Positions 25,067 through 34,509 of a stretch of 64,000 nt of DNA are shown here, piece by piece (the stretch's first letter is position 1; each line of letters starts with the position of its first letter). The notes below the pieces were generated by a model. The model saw only the letters and a program-made list of their open reading frames with translations, did no database searches and had not been told where the DNA came from. The position numbers and the translations under genes were made by a program. The stretch spans positions 1 through 64,000 of the forward strand of contig NZ_SMKX01000013.1 of NCBI RefSeq assembly GCF_004349055.1. Reading direction: 5' to 3'. Origin of the DNA: Kribbella antibiotica. GTDB lineage: Bacteria; Actinomycetota; Actinomycetes; Propionibacteriales; Kribbellaceae.

Positions 25067-27433
25067 TCAGTGGCCCCCGCCCGCATAGGCCGGGCGGGGC
25101 TCACGGCCGACTGGCTGGGTCGGCCGGCCCAGGAGCGGCACCCGCTTGGCCAGCGGCCGGGTGACCGGCGTACCGGCGGTGACGGTGAGCTCCTCCCCCG
25201 CGTGCTGGAAGCTGATACTGGCGTCCTCGCCGTCGCGCACCGTGTAGGTGACCGACCCCGAGTCGATGTCGACCGTCAGCCGGACCCCACGCCACCTGAT
25301 CGAGAAGCACAGCTTCGTCAGGCCCTGCGGCAACGCCGGATCGAAGGACAGGCAGCCGCTCTGGTCGCGCAGTCCGCCGAATCCGGCTACCAGCGCCGTC
25401 CAGGCACCGGCCAGCGACGCCATGTGCAGTCCGTCGCCGGTGTTGTTGTGCAGGTTCCGCAGGTCGATCAGAGCGGCCTCATAGGCGTAGTCATACGCCA
25501 GATCCAGCTGACCGACCTCTGCTGCCATCACCGCCTGGACGCAGGCCGACAGTGACGAGTCACGCACGGTCAGGCGTTCGTAGTAGTCGAAGTCGCGCGC
25601 CTTCTGCTCAGCAGTGAAGGCGTCACCACACCAGTACGCCGCCAGGATCAGGTCGGCCTGCTTGACTACCTGCATCCGGTAAAGCTGGAAGTACGGCGCG
25701 TGCAGGAGCAGCGGGTACTTGTCCTTGTAGCCCTCGAAGTCCCACTCGGCATAACCGGTGAAACCCTCGGACTGCGGATGGACGCCGAGCTCTTTGTCGT
25801 AGGGCACGTAGACAGCCGCAGCGGCATCCCGCCAGGCCGCCTCTTCCTCGCTGTCGACGTCCAGCGTCCGAGCGACCGCTGGGAACTGCACGGCCATCTC
25901 TGCTGCCGCCCGCAGGTTCCGGGCCGCCATGAGGTTGGTGAAGACGTTGTCGTCGGCCACTGCGCTGTACTCGTCCGGCCCGGTCACACCGGGCAGGTGC
26001 CATCGCCCTTGCGTGTCGTGGTGTCCCAATGAGGACCAGAGCCGCGCTGTCTCGACCAACAACTCCAGCCCGACCTCTTCGATGAACTGGTCGTCGCCCG
26101 TCGCCCGGTGGTACCTCATCACGGCTTCGGCAATGTCCGCGTTGATGTGGAAGGCCGCCGTACCGGCCGGCCAGTAGCCGGAGCACTCCTCGCCACGGAT
26201 GGTCCGCCAAGGGAAGGCCGCGCCACGCAACCCCAGTACGGCGGCGCGCTCTTTCGCCATGCTCAGTGTTGAGTGCCGCCAGCGCAGCGCGTCTGCTGCC
26301 GCATCCGGCATGGTGTAGGTCAGTACTGGCAGGACGAAGCCTTCGGTGTCCCAGAAGGTGTGGCCGTCATATCCGGCACCGGTCAGTCCCTTGGACGGGA
26401 TCGCCCGGCGCTCGGCACGCGCACCTGCCTGCAGGACATGGAACAGCGCGAACCGGACCGCCTGCTGCAGCTCTGGGTGCCCCTGCACCTCTACGTCGGC
26501 ACCGTCCCAGAAGTCGTCCAGGAACTCGGCCTGCTGCTTCACCAGCCCGTCCCAGCCCGAGAAACGTGCACTGGACAGCCCGGCCGCCACCTGGTCGCGG
26601 ATCGCGGTTTCAGAGCGCAGACTCGACCAGCCGTAGGACAGGTACTTCACCACGCGCAGCTTCTCGCCAGGCTGGAGCTGACAGATCACTGTGGTTCGCG
26701 CCCAGTCCTCACGGATGTCCTGGGTCATCTCGAACCGTGTCGGCGCCTCCACCTCGTGCGTCATCGCAGCTGCCATCAGCTGCCGGCTGTGCGTGGTCCG
26801 ATGGATCAGCACGCTGCCATGGTCGCCGCCGTCATGGCCGACTGGCTTGAGCGGGTTGTCGAGCACCGCTGCGACCCGTGGGTCGTCGGACAGCGTCGGC
26901 TGCGCTTCATTGGCGACCAGCTCGGACTGGACCACGAACCGGGCCGGCTGATCGACCGCCTCCACCGTGTACTCGATCGCTGCGACCGCACGCTGGGTCA
27001 GCGACACCAGCCGCCGGCTGGTCACCCGGATGCGCTTGCCTGCCGGCGAGGTCCAGTCCACGTCCCGTTCGAGCAGGCCGGTCCGGAAGTCCAGTGAGCG
27101 CTCATGCCGGGTCAGGAAGCCATAGCGGACGTCGAACGGCGAATCGTCGACCAGCAGGCGGATCAGCTTGCCGTTGGTCACGTCGACGAGCGTCTGCCCG
27201 GACTCCGGGTAGCCATAGCCGGCTTCGGCGTACGGGAGCGGCCGTGCCTCGTAGAACGAGTTCAGGTAGGTCCCCGGGATCGCGTACGGCTCACCCTCGT
27301 CCAGGTTGCCGCGCAAGCCGATGTGCCCGTTGGAGAGCGCGAACAGCGACTCCGACTGCGCGAGGTCGTCCAGTGCCAGTCGCGTCTCGCGCAACCGCCA
27401 GGGCTCAACAGGGTGGTGTCCGCGATCGATCAT
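25067..27433 (-). CDS. GH65 disaccharide phosphorylase
   Basis: 788 residues, full length for GH65 maltose, trehalose or kojibiose phosphorylases. The N-terminal beta-sandwich ([20 protein letters not shown]), a linker and the (alpha/alpha)6 barrel are all present. The catalytic acid Glu is in [17 protein letters not shown] near residue 475, and the phosphate-site region lies around [18 protein letters not shown]. It would cleave an alpha-linked glucose disaccharide with phosphate to give beta-glucose 1-phosphate. The 4-bp overlap at 27430 couples it to the upstream beta-phosphoglucomutase gene, which uses exactly that product. The disaccharide preferred cannot be read reliably from sequence. 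Cytoplasmic: no signal peptide. Confidence 0.9.
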   Translation of the reverse strand: MIDRGHHPVEPWRLRETRLALDDLAQSESLFALSNGHIGLRGNLDEGEPYAIPGTYLNSFYEARPLPYAEAGYGYPESGQTLVDVTNGKLIRLLVDDSPFDVRYGFLTRHERSLDFRTGLLERDVDWTSPAGKRIRVTSRRLVSLTQRAVAAIEYTVEAVDQPARFVVQSELVANEAQPTLSDDPRVAAVLDNPLKPVGHDGGDHGSVLIHRTTHSRQLMAAAMTHEVEAPTRFEMTQDIREDWARTTVICQLQPGEKLRVVKYLSYGWSSLRSETAIRDQVAAGLSSARFSGWDGLVKQQAEFLDDFWDGADVEVQGHPELQQAVRFALFHVLQAGARAERRAIPSKGLTGAGYDGHTFWDTEGFVLPVLTYTMPDAAADALRWRHSTLSMAKERAAVLGLRGAAFPWRTIRGEECSGYWPAGTAAFHINADIAEAVMRYHRATGDDQFIEEVGLELLVETARLWSSLGHHDTQGRWHLPGVTGPDEYSAVADDNVFTNLMAARNLRAAAEMAVQFPAVARTLDVDSEEEAAWRDAAAAVYVPYDKELGVHPQSEGFTGYAEWDFEGYKDKYPLLLHAPYFQLYRMQVVKQADLILAAYWCGDAFTAEQKARDFDYYERLTVRDSSLSACVQAVMAAEVGQLDLAYDYAYEAALIDLRNLHNNTGDGLHMASLAGAWTALVAGFGGLRDQSGCLSFDPALPQGLTKLCFSIRWRGVRLTVDIDSGSVTYTVRDGEDASISFQHAGEELTVTAGTPVTRPLAKRVPLLGRPTQPVGREPRPAYAGGGH

Positions 27434-28185
27434 CGGGTCCCTCCGTCCAGCAGCTCAGCCAGATCCTGTACGACGACATCCGCGCCATGTGCTGCCAGTT
27501 CGGCGGCCTGGCCGACGCGGTCGACGCCGATCACTCGCCCGAAGCCACCGGCATGCCCAGCCGCCACACCGGCCAGTGCATCCTCGAACACGACAGCCTC
27601 AGACGGCTCGGCCCCGAACCGCTTGGCGGCGGCCAGGAACGTGTCGGGGGCCGGCTTCCCCTTCAGACCCTCGGTGCGGATCGTCACGCCATCCACGATC
27701 TCCTCGACGTACTGGGCGAGGCCGGTGACGTCCAGCACCTCGCGGGTGTTCGCACTCGACGAGACCACGGCCCGTCGCAGTCCGGCGTCGGTAGCGGCCT
27801 GCAGGTAGCGCCGGGAACCCTCGAACACCTTCACGCCGTCCGTGCGGATGCGCTGCTGGACCGCCTCGTTCTTGCGGTCGCCGAGCCCGTTGACCGTGTC
27901 GGCGTCCGTTGGGTCGTCCGGTGTCCCCTCCGGCAGCGTGATGCCCCGGGAGGTCAGGAAGTCGCGGACGCCGTCCATGCGCGGCTTGCCGTCGACATAG
28001 TCGTCGTACTCGGCGCGGGCGTCGAACGGCTGGAACGGGATGCCTTCGCCCTTCGCATAGCTCTGGAGGAACTGGTCGAACATCTCTTTCCAGGCTGCGG
28101 CATGGACAGCCGCGGTATCGGTGAGCACTCCGTCCAAGTCGAACAGACAGACCCGGATTCCTTGCGGCAGTCCCAGTGTCTCCAC
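27430..28185 (-). CDS. Beta-phosphoglucomutase (HAD superfamily)
   Basis: 251 residues. HAD motif [18 protein letters not shown] carries the nucleophile Asp and the acid-base Asp two residues later. The cap domain includes [24 protein letters not shown], a signature of sugar phosphomutases. Motif II ([13 protein letters not shown]), motif III Lys ([17 protein letters not shown]) and motif IV ([26 protein letters not shown]) are intact. It converts beta-glucose 1-phosphate to glucose 6-phosphate. It is the first gene of the operon with the GH65 phosphorylase, overlapping by ATGA. Confidence 0.92.
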   Translation of the reverse strand: METLGLPQGIRVCLFDLDGVLTDTAAVHAAAWKEMFDQFLQSYAKGEGIPFQPFDARAEYDDYVDGKPRMDGVRDFLTSRGITLPEGTPDDPTDADTVNGLGDRKNEAVQQRIRTDGVKVFEGSRRYLQAATDAGLRRAVVSSSANTREVLDVTGLAQYVEEIVDGVTIRTEGLKGKPAPDTFLAAAKRFGAEPSEAVVFEDALAGVAAGHAGGFGRVIGVDRVGQAAELAAHGADVVVQDLAELLDGGTR

Positions 28186-28301
28186 GCCTCCACACTAGCC
28201 AGCCGACTGCTGCGGACACGCTACTCCCGCCATGACAGACCCATTACGTGAGAACATATCGGGCGGCTGGGGAGCCGTTCAGCAGTCACGGGGTGGTAGA
28301 G

Positions 28302-29138
28302 ATGCGCCAGATCAGCATGCACAGCACGATGCACAGCCGGGGCGTCACAGCTATGAGTCGCCAGGAAGTCCTGGACGCTTCCCTGCGCCTCCAGGTCGTC
28401 CGAGCGAGGGTCTGCGACGACCTACTGGCCCGGCGTCCGTGTGAGGCCGAGGTGTTCGTGGTCAGGGACCGCTTCGCACTTCGCGACTGGCTGGAGGGGC
28501 ACTGCGGGCGGGCCGAAGAGCTGACGGCGGTCACCTGGACCCGTCACCAGACAGTCGAGTCCTTCGCGCCCAGTCATCAGTACAACAGCGAACTGGTCGC
28601 GGCCGGCATGCGGATGACCAGCTTCTTCGACATCAGCGAGGGCTCTCCCACCGTCACCGACTTCATCGTCGCGGCCGACGACATGCCGTACCACGTGGCC
28701 TTCGGGCCGATCCAGCTCAAACTGCTCGACGGTGAGCGGGTGATCGTCGAGGGCCCGGTTCTGGAGGACAAGCGGAGCCTGATGCTGATCTCGGGCACCG
28801 AGGCCGTCAACGCGGCCAAGCAGTACCTGCACGCGGTGCGCCGTGGCGCGGTCCGCGCCGTCGAGCTCCGCCGCCACTACACCGCCGGTCTGACACCTCG
28901 GCAGCACGTCATCGCAGCGCTGCTCGGGGACGGCTGCACCGACGAGGACATCGCCGAGCGTCTGACACTCAGCGTTCGCACCGTGAGGTACGAGGTGGCC
29001 AAGCTGATGGAGGTGCTCGAGGTGAAGACCCGCTTCGCCGCCGGCGTCCGCTACGCCGAGGCGGACACCCTCGACCGCCACCAAATTGCAGGAACCTGCA
29101 ACGCAATCGACCGCTGTGGTGGGATGCACGCACGCTGA
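28302..29138 (+). CDS. LuxR-type HTH transcriptional regulator
   Basis: 278 residues. The C-terminal 60 residues form a LuxR/NarL helix-turn-helix: LTPRQHVIAALLGDGCTDEDIAERLTLSVRTVRYEVAKLMEVL. The preceding 190 residues, with ESFAPSHQYNSELVAAGMRMTSFFD and DKRSLMLISG, resemble the phospholipase-D-like sensor fold found in TrmB/LuxR hybrid regulators of actinobacteria. The start is uncertain: ATG 28302 is given, and ATG 28317, 28329 and 28353 are possible. It has no obvious partner gene. It is convergent with the secreted protein gene across a pair of strong terminator hairpins. Confidence 0.78.
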   Translation: MRQISMHSTMHSRGVTAMSRQEVLDASLRLQVVRARVCDDLLARRPCEAEVFVVRDRFALRDWLEGHCGRAEELTAVTWTRHQTVESFAPSHQYNSELVAAGMRMTSFFDISEGSPTVTDFIVAADDMPYHVAFGPIQLKLLDGERVIVEGPVLEDKRSLMLISGTEAVNAAKQYLHAVRRGAVRAVELRRHYTAGLTPRQHVIAALLGDGCTDEDIAERLTLSVRTVRYEVAKLMEVLEVKTRFAAGVRYAEADTLDRHQIAGTCNAIDRCGGMHAR

Positions 29139-29187
29139 CGCCATGACGATGCGAACTGTCAGGACCAGAACAAGCGGCGACGGATCC

Positions 29188-29218
29188 CCGGCGGTCAGAG
29201 CCCCGCTCTGACCGCCGG
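29188..29218. terminator. Strong hairpin terminator (14-bp stem)
   Basis: CCGGCGGTCAGAGC pairs perfectly with GCTCTGACCGCCGG around CCC, 50 bp beyond the LuxR-type gene. It probably serves the plus-strand gene and may act in both directions. Confidence 0.65.
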
Positions 29219-29227
29219 CGTCACAGC

Positions 29228-29261
29228 GGCAAGTACGGCGCGCGGTGGCGCCGTACTTGCC
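29228..29261. terminator. Second hairpin terminator (14-bp stem)
   Basis: GGCAAGTACGGCGC pairs perfectly with GCGCCGTACTTGCC around GCGGTG, 10 bp beyond the minus-strand stop at 29271. With the hairpin at 29188 it separates two convergent genes. Confidence 0.65.
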
Positions 29262-29270
29262 AGCTTCAAG

Positions 29271-31502
29271 TCAGGGGTAGCTGACCACGTAGCGCTGCTG
29301 GTTGGCGGCGTTCGCGACACCACCGGTGTTGTTGATGACGTTCGAGATCGTGCCGACCCCGCCGAGCGAGACCGAGACCAGATCGTGGAAGCGCACTCCC
29401 GGGGTGTCCGGCACATCGAAGGAGCGCGAGGCAACGATCGAGTTGTTCGGACTGAAGAAGCAGTAGCTCCCAACACCCCACGCCTCGTGGGTCGTCACCG
29501 AGTTCGCCACCTTGTACGCCGCCCAGCCCTGGGTACCGCCGCCACTCGACCACGACGCCTGGTCGGGAACGTCGTACGGGAACTCGTTCTGGTAGAAGTA
29601 CGTGCGGCCGCCGTTGCCGTTCCACAGCGTCTCGTACTCCTGATAGTGCTCCACGAACAGCCCGTACATGGTCACGTTGTTGCCGTTGACAACAAGCCCG
29701 TTCGCGGCAGTGTTGACGTTCCAGCCGACACCGTCGCCGTGGTCACCGCGCCACAGCCAGAGGTGATCACCGATCACATCGTTGCTGTTCACCCGCACGC
29801 TGATGCTCACCTTTCCGATGTGCGCGCCGCCGACGCGGGCGAACACGTCGTGCAGCGAGGTCGGGTTCGCCGCGTGGCTCGCGGTCGAGCCGACAGCACC
29901 GATCTCGATGAGAGACGGCGAGTTGACCGGGCCCGCGTCGACCAGCACGCCGGCCAGCTTGACGCCATCCACGTCGGCGACACTGATCGCCGCCTTACCC
30001 GTATCGGGAATCAGCGTGGCCAGGCCCAGCCCCAGTACGACGGTGTTGGGCCGGGTGACCCGGATCGTGTCACTGAGGTGGTAGACGCCCGGCGTGATCA
30101 GCAGGTGCTTGCCCTGAGCAAGAGCTGCGTTGATCGTGTCGACCGAAGCACCCGGCTTGACCACATAGAAGTCGGCCAGGCTGATCGACGATCCGGCGGC
30201 CTGCCCCTGCGACCAACTGGTACCGGTCGAGTTGTTCCGCAGCGCCGGGACGAAGACGTTGTAGTTGCCCGCAGCATCGAAGTACAGGAACGGCTTCTCC
30301 CGGACCTTCGGGGTCTGGCCGACCACCGTGTGCGACGGGTTCGGGAAGTTCTGCGCCGGCGCACCGTTCGTGCCGACGAAGACCATGTTCCAGACCGATC
30401 CGGCCCAGCTGCCGAACTCGGAGTTCCGCGAGAACCACTGCTGCTGCGAGCCCGAGACCACCCGGCCGTCGATCTTGCTGTCCGCGAACAACCCGCCGCT
30501 CGCCCAGCCGTCGCCGCCGTTCCACAGCTGCACCTCGGGCGCTCCCTTCAGGTGCATCCGCCGGTACGGCGCTGCCTGCGAAACCGCCCAGCGTTCGATC
30601 TGACCGGCCGGCGTGGTGACCGAGAGGTTCTCGGCCGAGCGCCAGAAATTCTGGGTGGCATTGCCCTTGTTGTTCGGGTTGTCCCCCTGCTGCAGCCAGT
30701 CGGCCTCGACCCGGACATGGCCATTGAGGTTCACATCGTCCGGAGACAGTCCGAGACCGGCGACCTGCGTGTAAAAACCGAGATTCACGTCGGCCGTGTA
30801 CGTGCCGGGCTTCCAGAGCACGGCGTACCGCTGGGTGCCGAACTGGTTGGTGTGCGTCTCGGTGGCGATCTGGTTCAGCTTGTTCTGCATGTCGGTCTGC
30901 GAACTGCCCGGCCCGTAGACGAACACGTTGGGCCCGAAGTCCGGATTGCGCGGATCGGTCGGCGGGATCACCGGGCCGGTGCCGTCGCTCGTGCGCACTG
31001 CGACCTCCCAGAGCGAATATCCGTAACCGGTCGCACGCTGCGTGCCGGTGATCCGCAGATAGCGGCCGGTGCCTGCGACATCGAGCGTCTGCGCACCTCC
31101 GGTCCCGGTCGTCGTCGAGTAGATCTCGGTCCACGCGGCAGCGTTGTCGGAGACCTCGATCCGGAACGCCTTCCCGTACGCCGTCTCCCAGGTCAACCCC
31201 ACCTGGCAAACACTGACCGAAGAGCCAAGGTCGATCTGCAACCACTGCGGATCCGAGAAAGCGCTCCCCCAGCGCGTCCCCGCGTTCCCGTCAACCGCGG
31301 CCGACGCGGGCACCCCGCCGTTCTCACTGGACGACGCGGTCGCCGGCCGGTTCAGCACAGCGTTCGCCGTACCGCAAGCAAGCACCTGGTCCTGCTGTTG
31401 AGCTCCGGCCACGGCGTCACCAGCGCCAAGACCGGCCGCCACCAGGGCGATCAGGGGAACAACCATCAGGAAACGCGCACGCAGGCGCGACGAAACAGCC
31501 AT
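29271..31502 (-). CDS. Secreted F5/8C (CBM32-like) plus beta-helix protein
   Basis: 743 residues. The signal peptide ends near AVAGAQQQ. An F5/8 type C carbohydrate-binding domain covers about residues 45-170 (GGVPASAAVDGNAGTRWGS, QWLQIDLGSSVSV, GYGYSLWEVAV). The remainder (about 185-740) is a right-handed parallel beta-helix rich in Asn/Gly/Val repeats (SLHDVFARVGGAHIG, DGVGWNVNTAANGLVVNGN), a fold used by GH55, GH87 and polysaccharide lyases. The precise family is not certain. ATG 31502 is chosen to begin the signal peptide. A perfect 16-bp LacI-type operator lies 36 bp upstream. It likely degrades an extracellular glucan or related polymer. Confidence 0.75.
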   Translation of the reverse strand: MAVSSRLRARFLMVVPLIALVAAGLGAGDAVAGAQQQDQVLACGTANAVLNRPATASSSENGGVPASAAVDGNAGTRWGSAFSDPQWLQIDLGSSVSVCQVGLTWETAYGKAFRIEVSDNAAAWTEIYSTTTGTGGAQTLDVAGTGRYLRITGTQRATGYGYSLWEVAVRTSDGTGPVIPPTDPRNPDFGPNVFVYGPGSSQTDMQNKLNQIATETHTNQFGTQRYAVLWKPGTYTADVNLGFYTQVAGLGLSPDDVNLNGHVRVEADWLQQGDNPNNKGNATQNFWRSAENLSVTTPAGQIERWAVSQAAPYRRMHLKGAPEVQLWNGGDGWASGGLFADSKIDGRVVSGSQQQWFSRNSEFGSWAGSVWNMVFVGTNGAPAQNFPNPSHTVVGQTPKVREKPFLYFDAAGNYNVFVPALRNNSTGTSWSQGQAAGSSISLADFYVVKPGASVDTINAALAQGKHLLITPGVYHLSDTIRVTRPNTVVLGLGLATLIPDTGKAAISVADVDGVKLAGVLVDAGPVNSPSLIEIGAVGSTASHAANPTSLHDVFARVGGAHIGKVSISVRVNSNDVIGDHLWLWRGDHGDGVGWNVNTAANGLVVNGNNVTMYGLFVEHYQEYETLWNGNGGRTYFYQNEFPYDVPDQASWSSGGGTQGWAAYKVANSVTTHEAWGVGSYCFFSPNNSIVASRSFDVPDTPGVRFHDLVSVSLGGVGTISNVINNTGGVANAANQQRYVVSYP

Positions 31503-31538
31503 GGGCGACACCAATCAGAAGGGCGGACGGAGGAATCC

Positions 31539-31554
31539 GAGAGAGCGCTCTCTC
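31539..31554. promoter_or_regulatory. LacI-family operator, perfect 16-bp palindrome
   Basis: GAGAGAGCGCTCTCTC, identical base for base to the site at 56318-56333. It lies between the putative promoter and the start of the secreted beta-helix gene. The central CG step with GAGC/GCTC arms is typical of LacI-family operators. Confidence 0.75.
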
Positions 31555-31579
31555 AGAGAGTGGCTGGCTCCCGCGAGCC

Positions 31580-31616
31580 TGTCAAGGGAACGTTCCCCGA
31601 GCGCGGTTCCGGAACT
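31580..31616 (-). promoter_or_regulatory. Putative promoter with two upstream palindromes
   Basis: Reading the minus strand, TTGACA (31585-31580) fits a -35 element and the operator begins 33 bp further on. Just upstream lie GGGAACGTTCCC (31586-31597) and GTTCCGGAAC (31606-31615), both perfect palindromes. The second is within a 12-mer (GGTTCCGGAACT) also present at 56403-56414. The -10 element is not obvious. Bases 31617-31737 hold nothing else I can support. Confidence 0.45.
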
Positions 31617-31737
31617 TCTACTGCTCGATCTTCACCCAGTCCACGCCGCTGCTACGTGCTCGCCACTGCCTTGGTTCCCGGCGCCACGACGACACCCGCG
31701 CCGCCGGTCACCTTGCAGCGTCGTACGCGCGGCTGAA

Positions 31738-33039
31738 TCACCGCAGCCGAACCTCCAGCTCGCCAGTGATCGCGGGCGGGCGCCGGTGTAGTTCGGTGAC
31801 AACGGTGGCTTCGAGCAACGCCGGCCACTCGACCGGTGCGATCCAGTTGGTCTCGTAGCCCCCGGCCAGGAGGTGCGTGACGGTGGCAGCAACTATGCCG
31901 GATCGGGTGAGGGCGTCGATCGGTGACCGCGTCGGCTGGAACGGCGTCAGGTCGAGAGCTGGTTCGCCACCGAGAACTGCAGTGGCGAGCTCTTCGGCCA
32001 GCAGCGGAGCGAGTGTGAGGTTCGGTCCGGTCAGCAGCCACAGCCCCTCGACCGCGGTCTCGCCGACGAGCGGCATACCGTCGACCGCGACCGGTTGGCC
32101 GGCCAACTGGAGCGTACTGATGCTGCCCTCACCCAGGTCGCGACGGATCTGCCGCGCCGCCGCATTGAGAACATGCATGACGTCGGCCACCGGCGGTGCA
32201 TCCGGTGCCGATCCGGCCACCACCTCAGTCGCGCCGAGCTGTACCTGACCAGACCGATGCGGTACGGCGTACGTCGCCGCCGCGAAGGCGCGCTGCGGGG
32301 TACGCACGACGTATGGCGGGATCGTGCCGTCGTCGGTATCGACCAGTGCGGACACGACGCTGCTGCTGACGATCCGCGGCGTCTCGGCTTCGCCGGGCAG
32401 CAGAGCGGCAGCATGCACGTCATCGGCCAGCACGACGGCCGCCGCGTTCAGCACGGTGCCCGACTCCAGCACGACCCCGTCGACCCGACCCGCCCGGACC
32501 AGCCGAACCACGCCCTCAGCCACCAGCTCACCACCCGCAGCCTGAAACGCACGCACGAGCCCGGCCTGCAGCCCGGTGGCGTCCACTGCATGCTCCGTCG
32601 GCAGGTACAAGGCCCGGAGCGGCCGCGCCACCGGCTCGGGGTCGAGCCACTCGAACTCGTCCGGATCGACAGCCTCGAAGGGCTCGTCGTACTGCTCGAG
32701 TGCAGTCCGGATCGCGCCGAAGTTCGCGGTGTCGACCTCCGGCAGGCCCATCGTGTTCAGCACGACCAGAGTGCCGTCAGCAGTCAGTACGTCGGCCTCC
32801 AGCCCCGCGAGCCAGTCCGGCCAGAGCTTGGCAGCCTGCACCGTCCAGTCCAGCCGGATGCGTCCGTGCTCACTGTCCAGGAGTCGCGGAGTGACATCAC
32901 CGAAGGTCTCGAGCAGCGCTGCAGCAGGCGGTGTCCAGGGCGTGCCGACAACAGCAACCCGGGAGCCACGCCGCGCCAGCGCGACACCTAGCGAGAGTCC
33001 GAATGGGCCGTTGCCGACAACAACCACGTCGTATGCCAT
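31738..33039 (-). CDS. FAD-dependent oxidoreductase, glycine-oxidase/ThiO-like, divergent paralogue
   Basis: 433 residues of the D-amino-acid-oxidase (DAO) superfamily. The FAD motif VVVGNGPFGLSLGVALARRG is intact. It is a clear paralogue of the next gene upstream (33060-34499), sharing segments such as LDPEP.ARPL, VDGMPL.GET and THL.AGYETNW. It lacks the SAAGAM-type loop after the FAD motif. It reads LLTGPNLTLAPL where the partner has TGTYRDGLTLSP, losing the Arg that in glycine oxidases binds the substrate carboxylate. ATG 33039 has a strong AGAAGGAG. It is the last gene of the biosynthetic operon. It may act on a carrier-bound or decarboxylated amine, or be a non-catalytic partner. Confidence 0.8.
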   Translation of the reverse strand: MAYDVVVVGNGPFGLSLGVALARRGSRVAVVGTPWTPPAAALLETFGDVTPRLLDSEHGRIRLDWTVQAAKLWPDWLAGLEADVLTADGTLVVLNTMGLPEVDTANFGAIRTALEQYDEPFEAVDPDEFEWLDPEPVARPLRALYLPTEHAVDATGLQAGLVRAFQAAGGELVAEGVVRLVRAGRVDGVVLESGTVLNAAAVVLADDVHAAALLPGEAETPRIVSSSVVSALVDTDDGTIPPYVVRTPQRAFAAATYAVPHRSGQVQLGATEVVAGSAPDAPPVADVMHVLNAAARQIRRDLGEGSISTLQLAGQPVAVDGMPLVGETAVEGLWLLTGPNLTLAPLLAEELATAVLGGEPALDLTPFQPTRSPIDALTRSGIVAATVTHLLAGGYETNWIAPVEWPALLEATVVTELHRRPPAITGELEVRLR

Positions 33040-33059
33040 GGTGATCTCCTTCTCAGCCA

Positions 33060-34499
33060 TCAGACGGCCGCGACGGCCCGGCCGGCCGCGTAATAGTCGC
33101 GCAGCGACTGGGCGATGGACAGGTGGATACGGGACGCGGCCAGCAGCTCCGGCGGCGGGGTGAACTCCGGGTCGAACTCGTCGGCGATCCGCGTGTACGC
33201 GAGCCGGAGGTAGTGCTCGATCGTCAGCGGCAGCTCGGCCGGAAGCATCCAGTTGGTCTCGTACCCGGTCGCCATCATGTGCGTCACCGTGGTGTTCACG
33301 ATGTCGGCGCGGCTGAACGGCTGGATCGGCCGGCGGACCGGCGCGAACAGGTTCAGATCGATCCCCGGCGTACCGCCGAGCAGCTGAGTGGCCATCTCCC
33401 GGGCCAGCAACGGCGAGAGGGTCAGACCGTCGCGATAGGTCCCGGTCATCATCCACAGGCCCACGACGCCGGTCTCACCCAGCAGCGGCATCCCGTCGAG
33501 CGCGACCGGGCGGTTGCCGACCTGGAGCTTGCGGAACGGGCTGCGGCCGAGGTTGCGCCGGACCTGCCGGACTCCACAGTCCATGAGGAACAGCACGTCC
33601 GAGACGAGCGCCGTACTGCGGGGGTCCGGCGAGATCACGTTGGTTGCGCCGACGTACACCTGGCCGGCGCCCCGCGGTACGACGTGCAGGCCGCAGGCGA
33701 ACGCACGGTTCGGAGTACGGATCACGCTCTTCGCGGTCGTCCCGTCGACGGTGTCGACCAGGGCGGAGACGCCGTACCCGCTGATCAGGCGCGGGATGAC
33801 GGCGGCCTGGTCTGGGAGCGTGTCGAGGACGGTCTGGGTGGCTGCACCGGCGGCCAGCACGACCTGGTCGGCGACCAGTGCAGTGCCGTCGGACAGGGTG
33901 ACGCCGGTGACGCGGTCGCCGTCGCGGGTGACGGTGGCGGCCTCGTGCGGGAGGTAGGTACCGCCTGCTGCGGTGAAAGCCTGGTCGAGGCGGATCAACA
34001 GTTCGGTGGCGTTCACGGCGTGCTCGTTCGGCAGGAACATCGCCTGCAGCGGCCGCGCCGTGGGCTCCGGATCGAGCCAGTCGATCTCCTCCGGATCCAC
34101 ATCCTCGAAGTGTTCGCCGTACTCGCCGAGAGCTCGCCGGATCGCGCGGTAGTTGGCGGTGTCGATCTCAGGGAGTCCGACGCTGTTCAGCATCACGACA
34201 GTGCCGTCGGCAGTCAGCAGCTCACCGCCGTCGGTGTCCGGGCTGAGCGAATCCAGCCACTCCGGCCAGAGCTTCGAAGCCTGGTAGGCCCAGTTGAGCT
34301 TCGTCCGTCCATACTCGCTCGCCAGCAACGTCTCGGTGACCTCACCGAACGTTCCGATCATCGCTCCGGCCGCCGACGACGCAGCTCCCGGCCGATGCGG
34401 CTGTCCGAGGACGGCGACCCGCACCCCGCGCCTGGCCAGTACCACGCCGAGCGACAGGCCCAACGACCCATTGCCCACCACAACAACATCGAAGCTCAC
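33060..34499 (-). CDS. FAD-dependent glycine-oxidase/ThiO-like amine oxidase
   Basis: 479 residues, DAO superfamily. FAD-binding VVVGNGSLGLSLGVVLARRG is followed by SSAAGAMIGTFGE, matching the family's SAAGAM loop. Near residue 370 TGTYRDGLTLSPLLAREMA holds the Arg expected to contact the substrate carboxylate. Its C-terminus is about 45 residues longer than that of its paralogue downstream. GTG 34499 is chosen for the GAGGAG six bases away; ATG 34523 would overlap the preceding gene. Expected chemistry: oxidation of a C-N bond of a glycine, sarcosine or cyclic amino acid to an imine with H2O2 release. It lies between the ACAD-PCP gene and its paralogue, with gaps of 10 and 20 bp. Confidence 0.83.
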   Translation of the reverse strand: MSFDVVVVGNGSLGLSLGVVLARRGVRVAVLGQPHRPGAASSAAGAMIGTFGEVTETLLASEYGRTKLNWAYQASKLWPEWLDSLSPDTDGGELLTADGTVVMLNSVGLPEIDTANYRAIRRALGEYGEHFEDVDPEEIDWLDPEPTARPLQAMFLPNEHAVNATELLIRLDQAFTAAGGTYLPHEAATVTRDGDRVTGVTLSDGTALVADQVVLAAGAATQTVLDTLPDQAAVIPRLISGYGVSALVDTVDGTTAKSVIRTPNRAFACGLHVVPRGAGQVYVGATNVISPDPRSTALVSDVLFLMDCGVRQVRRNLGRSPFRKLQVGNRPVALDGMPLLGETGVVGLWMMTGTYRDGLTLSPLLAREMATQLLGGTPGIDLNLFAPVRRPIQPFSRADIVNTTVTHMMATGYETNWMLPAELPLTIEHYLRLAYTRIADEFDPEFTPPPELLAASRIHLSIAQSLRDYYAAGRAVAAV

Positions 34500-34509
34500 T
34501 GCAGTCTCC

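Noticed and set aside
29271-31502. Adenylyl cyclase
   Set aside because: Homologues sometimes bear this name; the protein is secreted and consists of an F5/8C domain and a beta-helix, with no cyclase domain.
29385-31736. A 783-codon plus-strand open frame opposite the secreted beta-helix gene
   Set aside because: It is antisense to a protein with a signal peptide and F5/8C domain; its translation is Arg/His/Asp-rich without any domain, as expected of a high-GC shadow frame.
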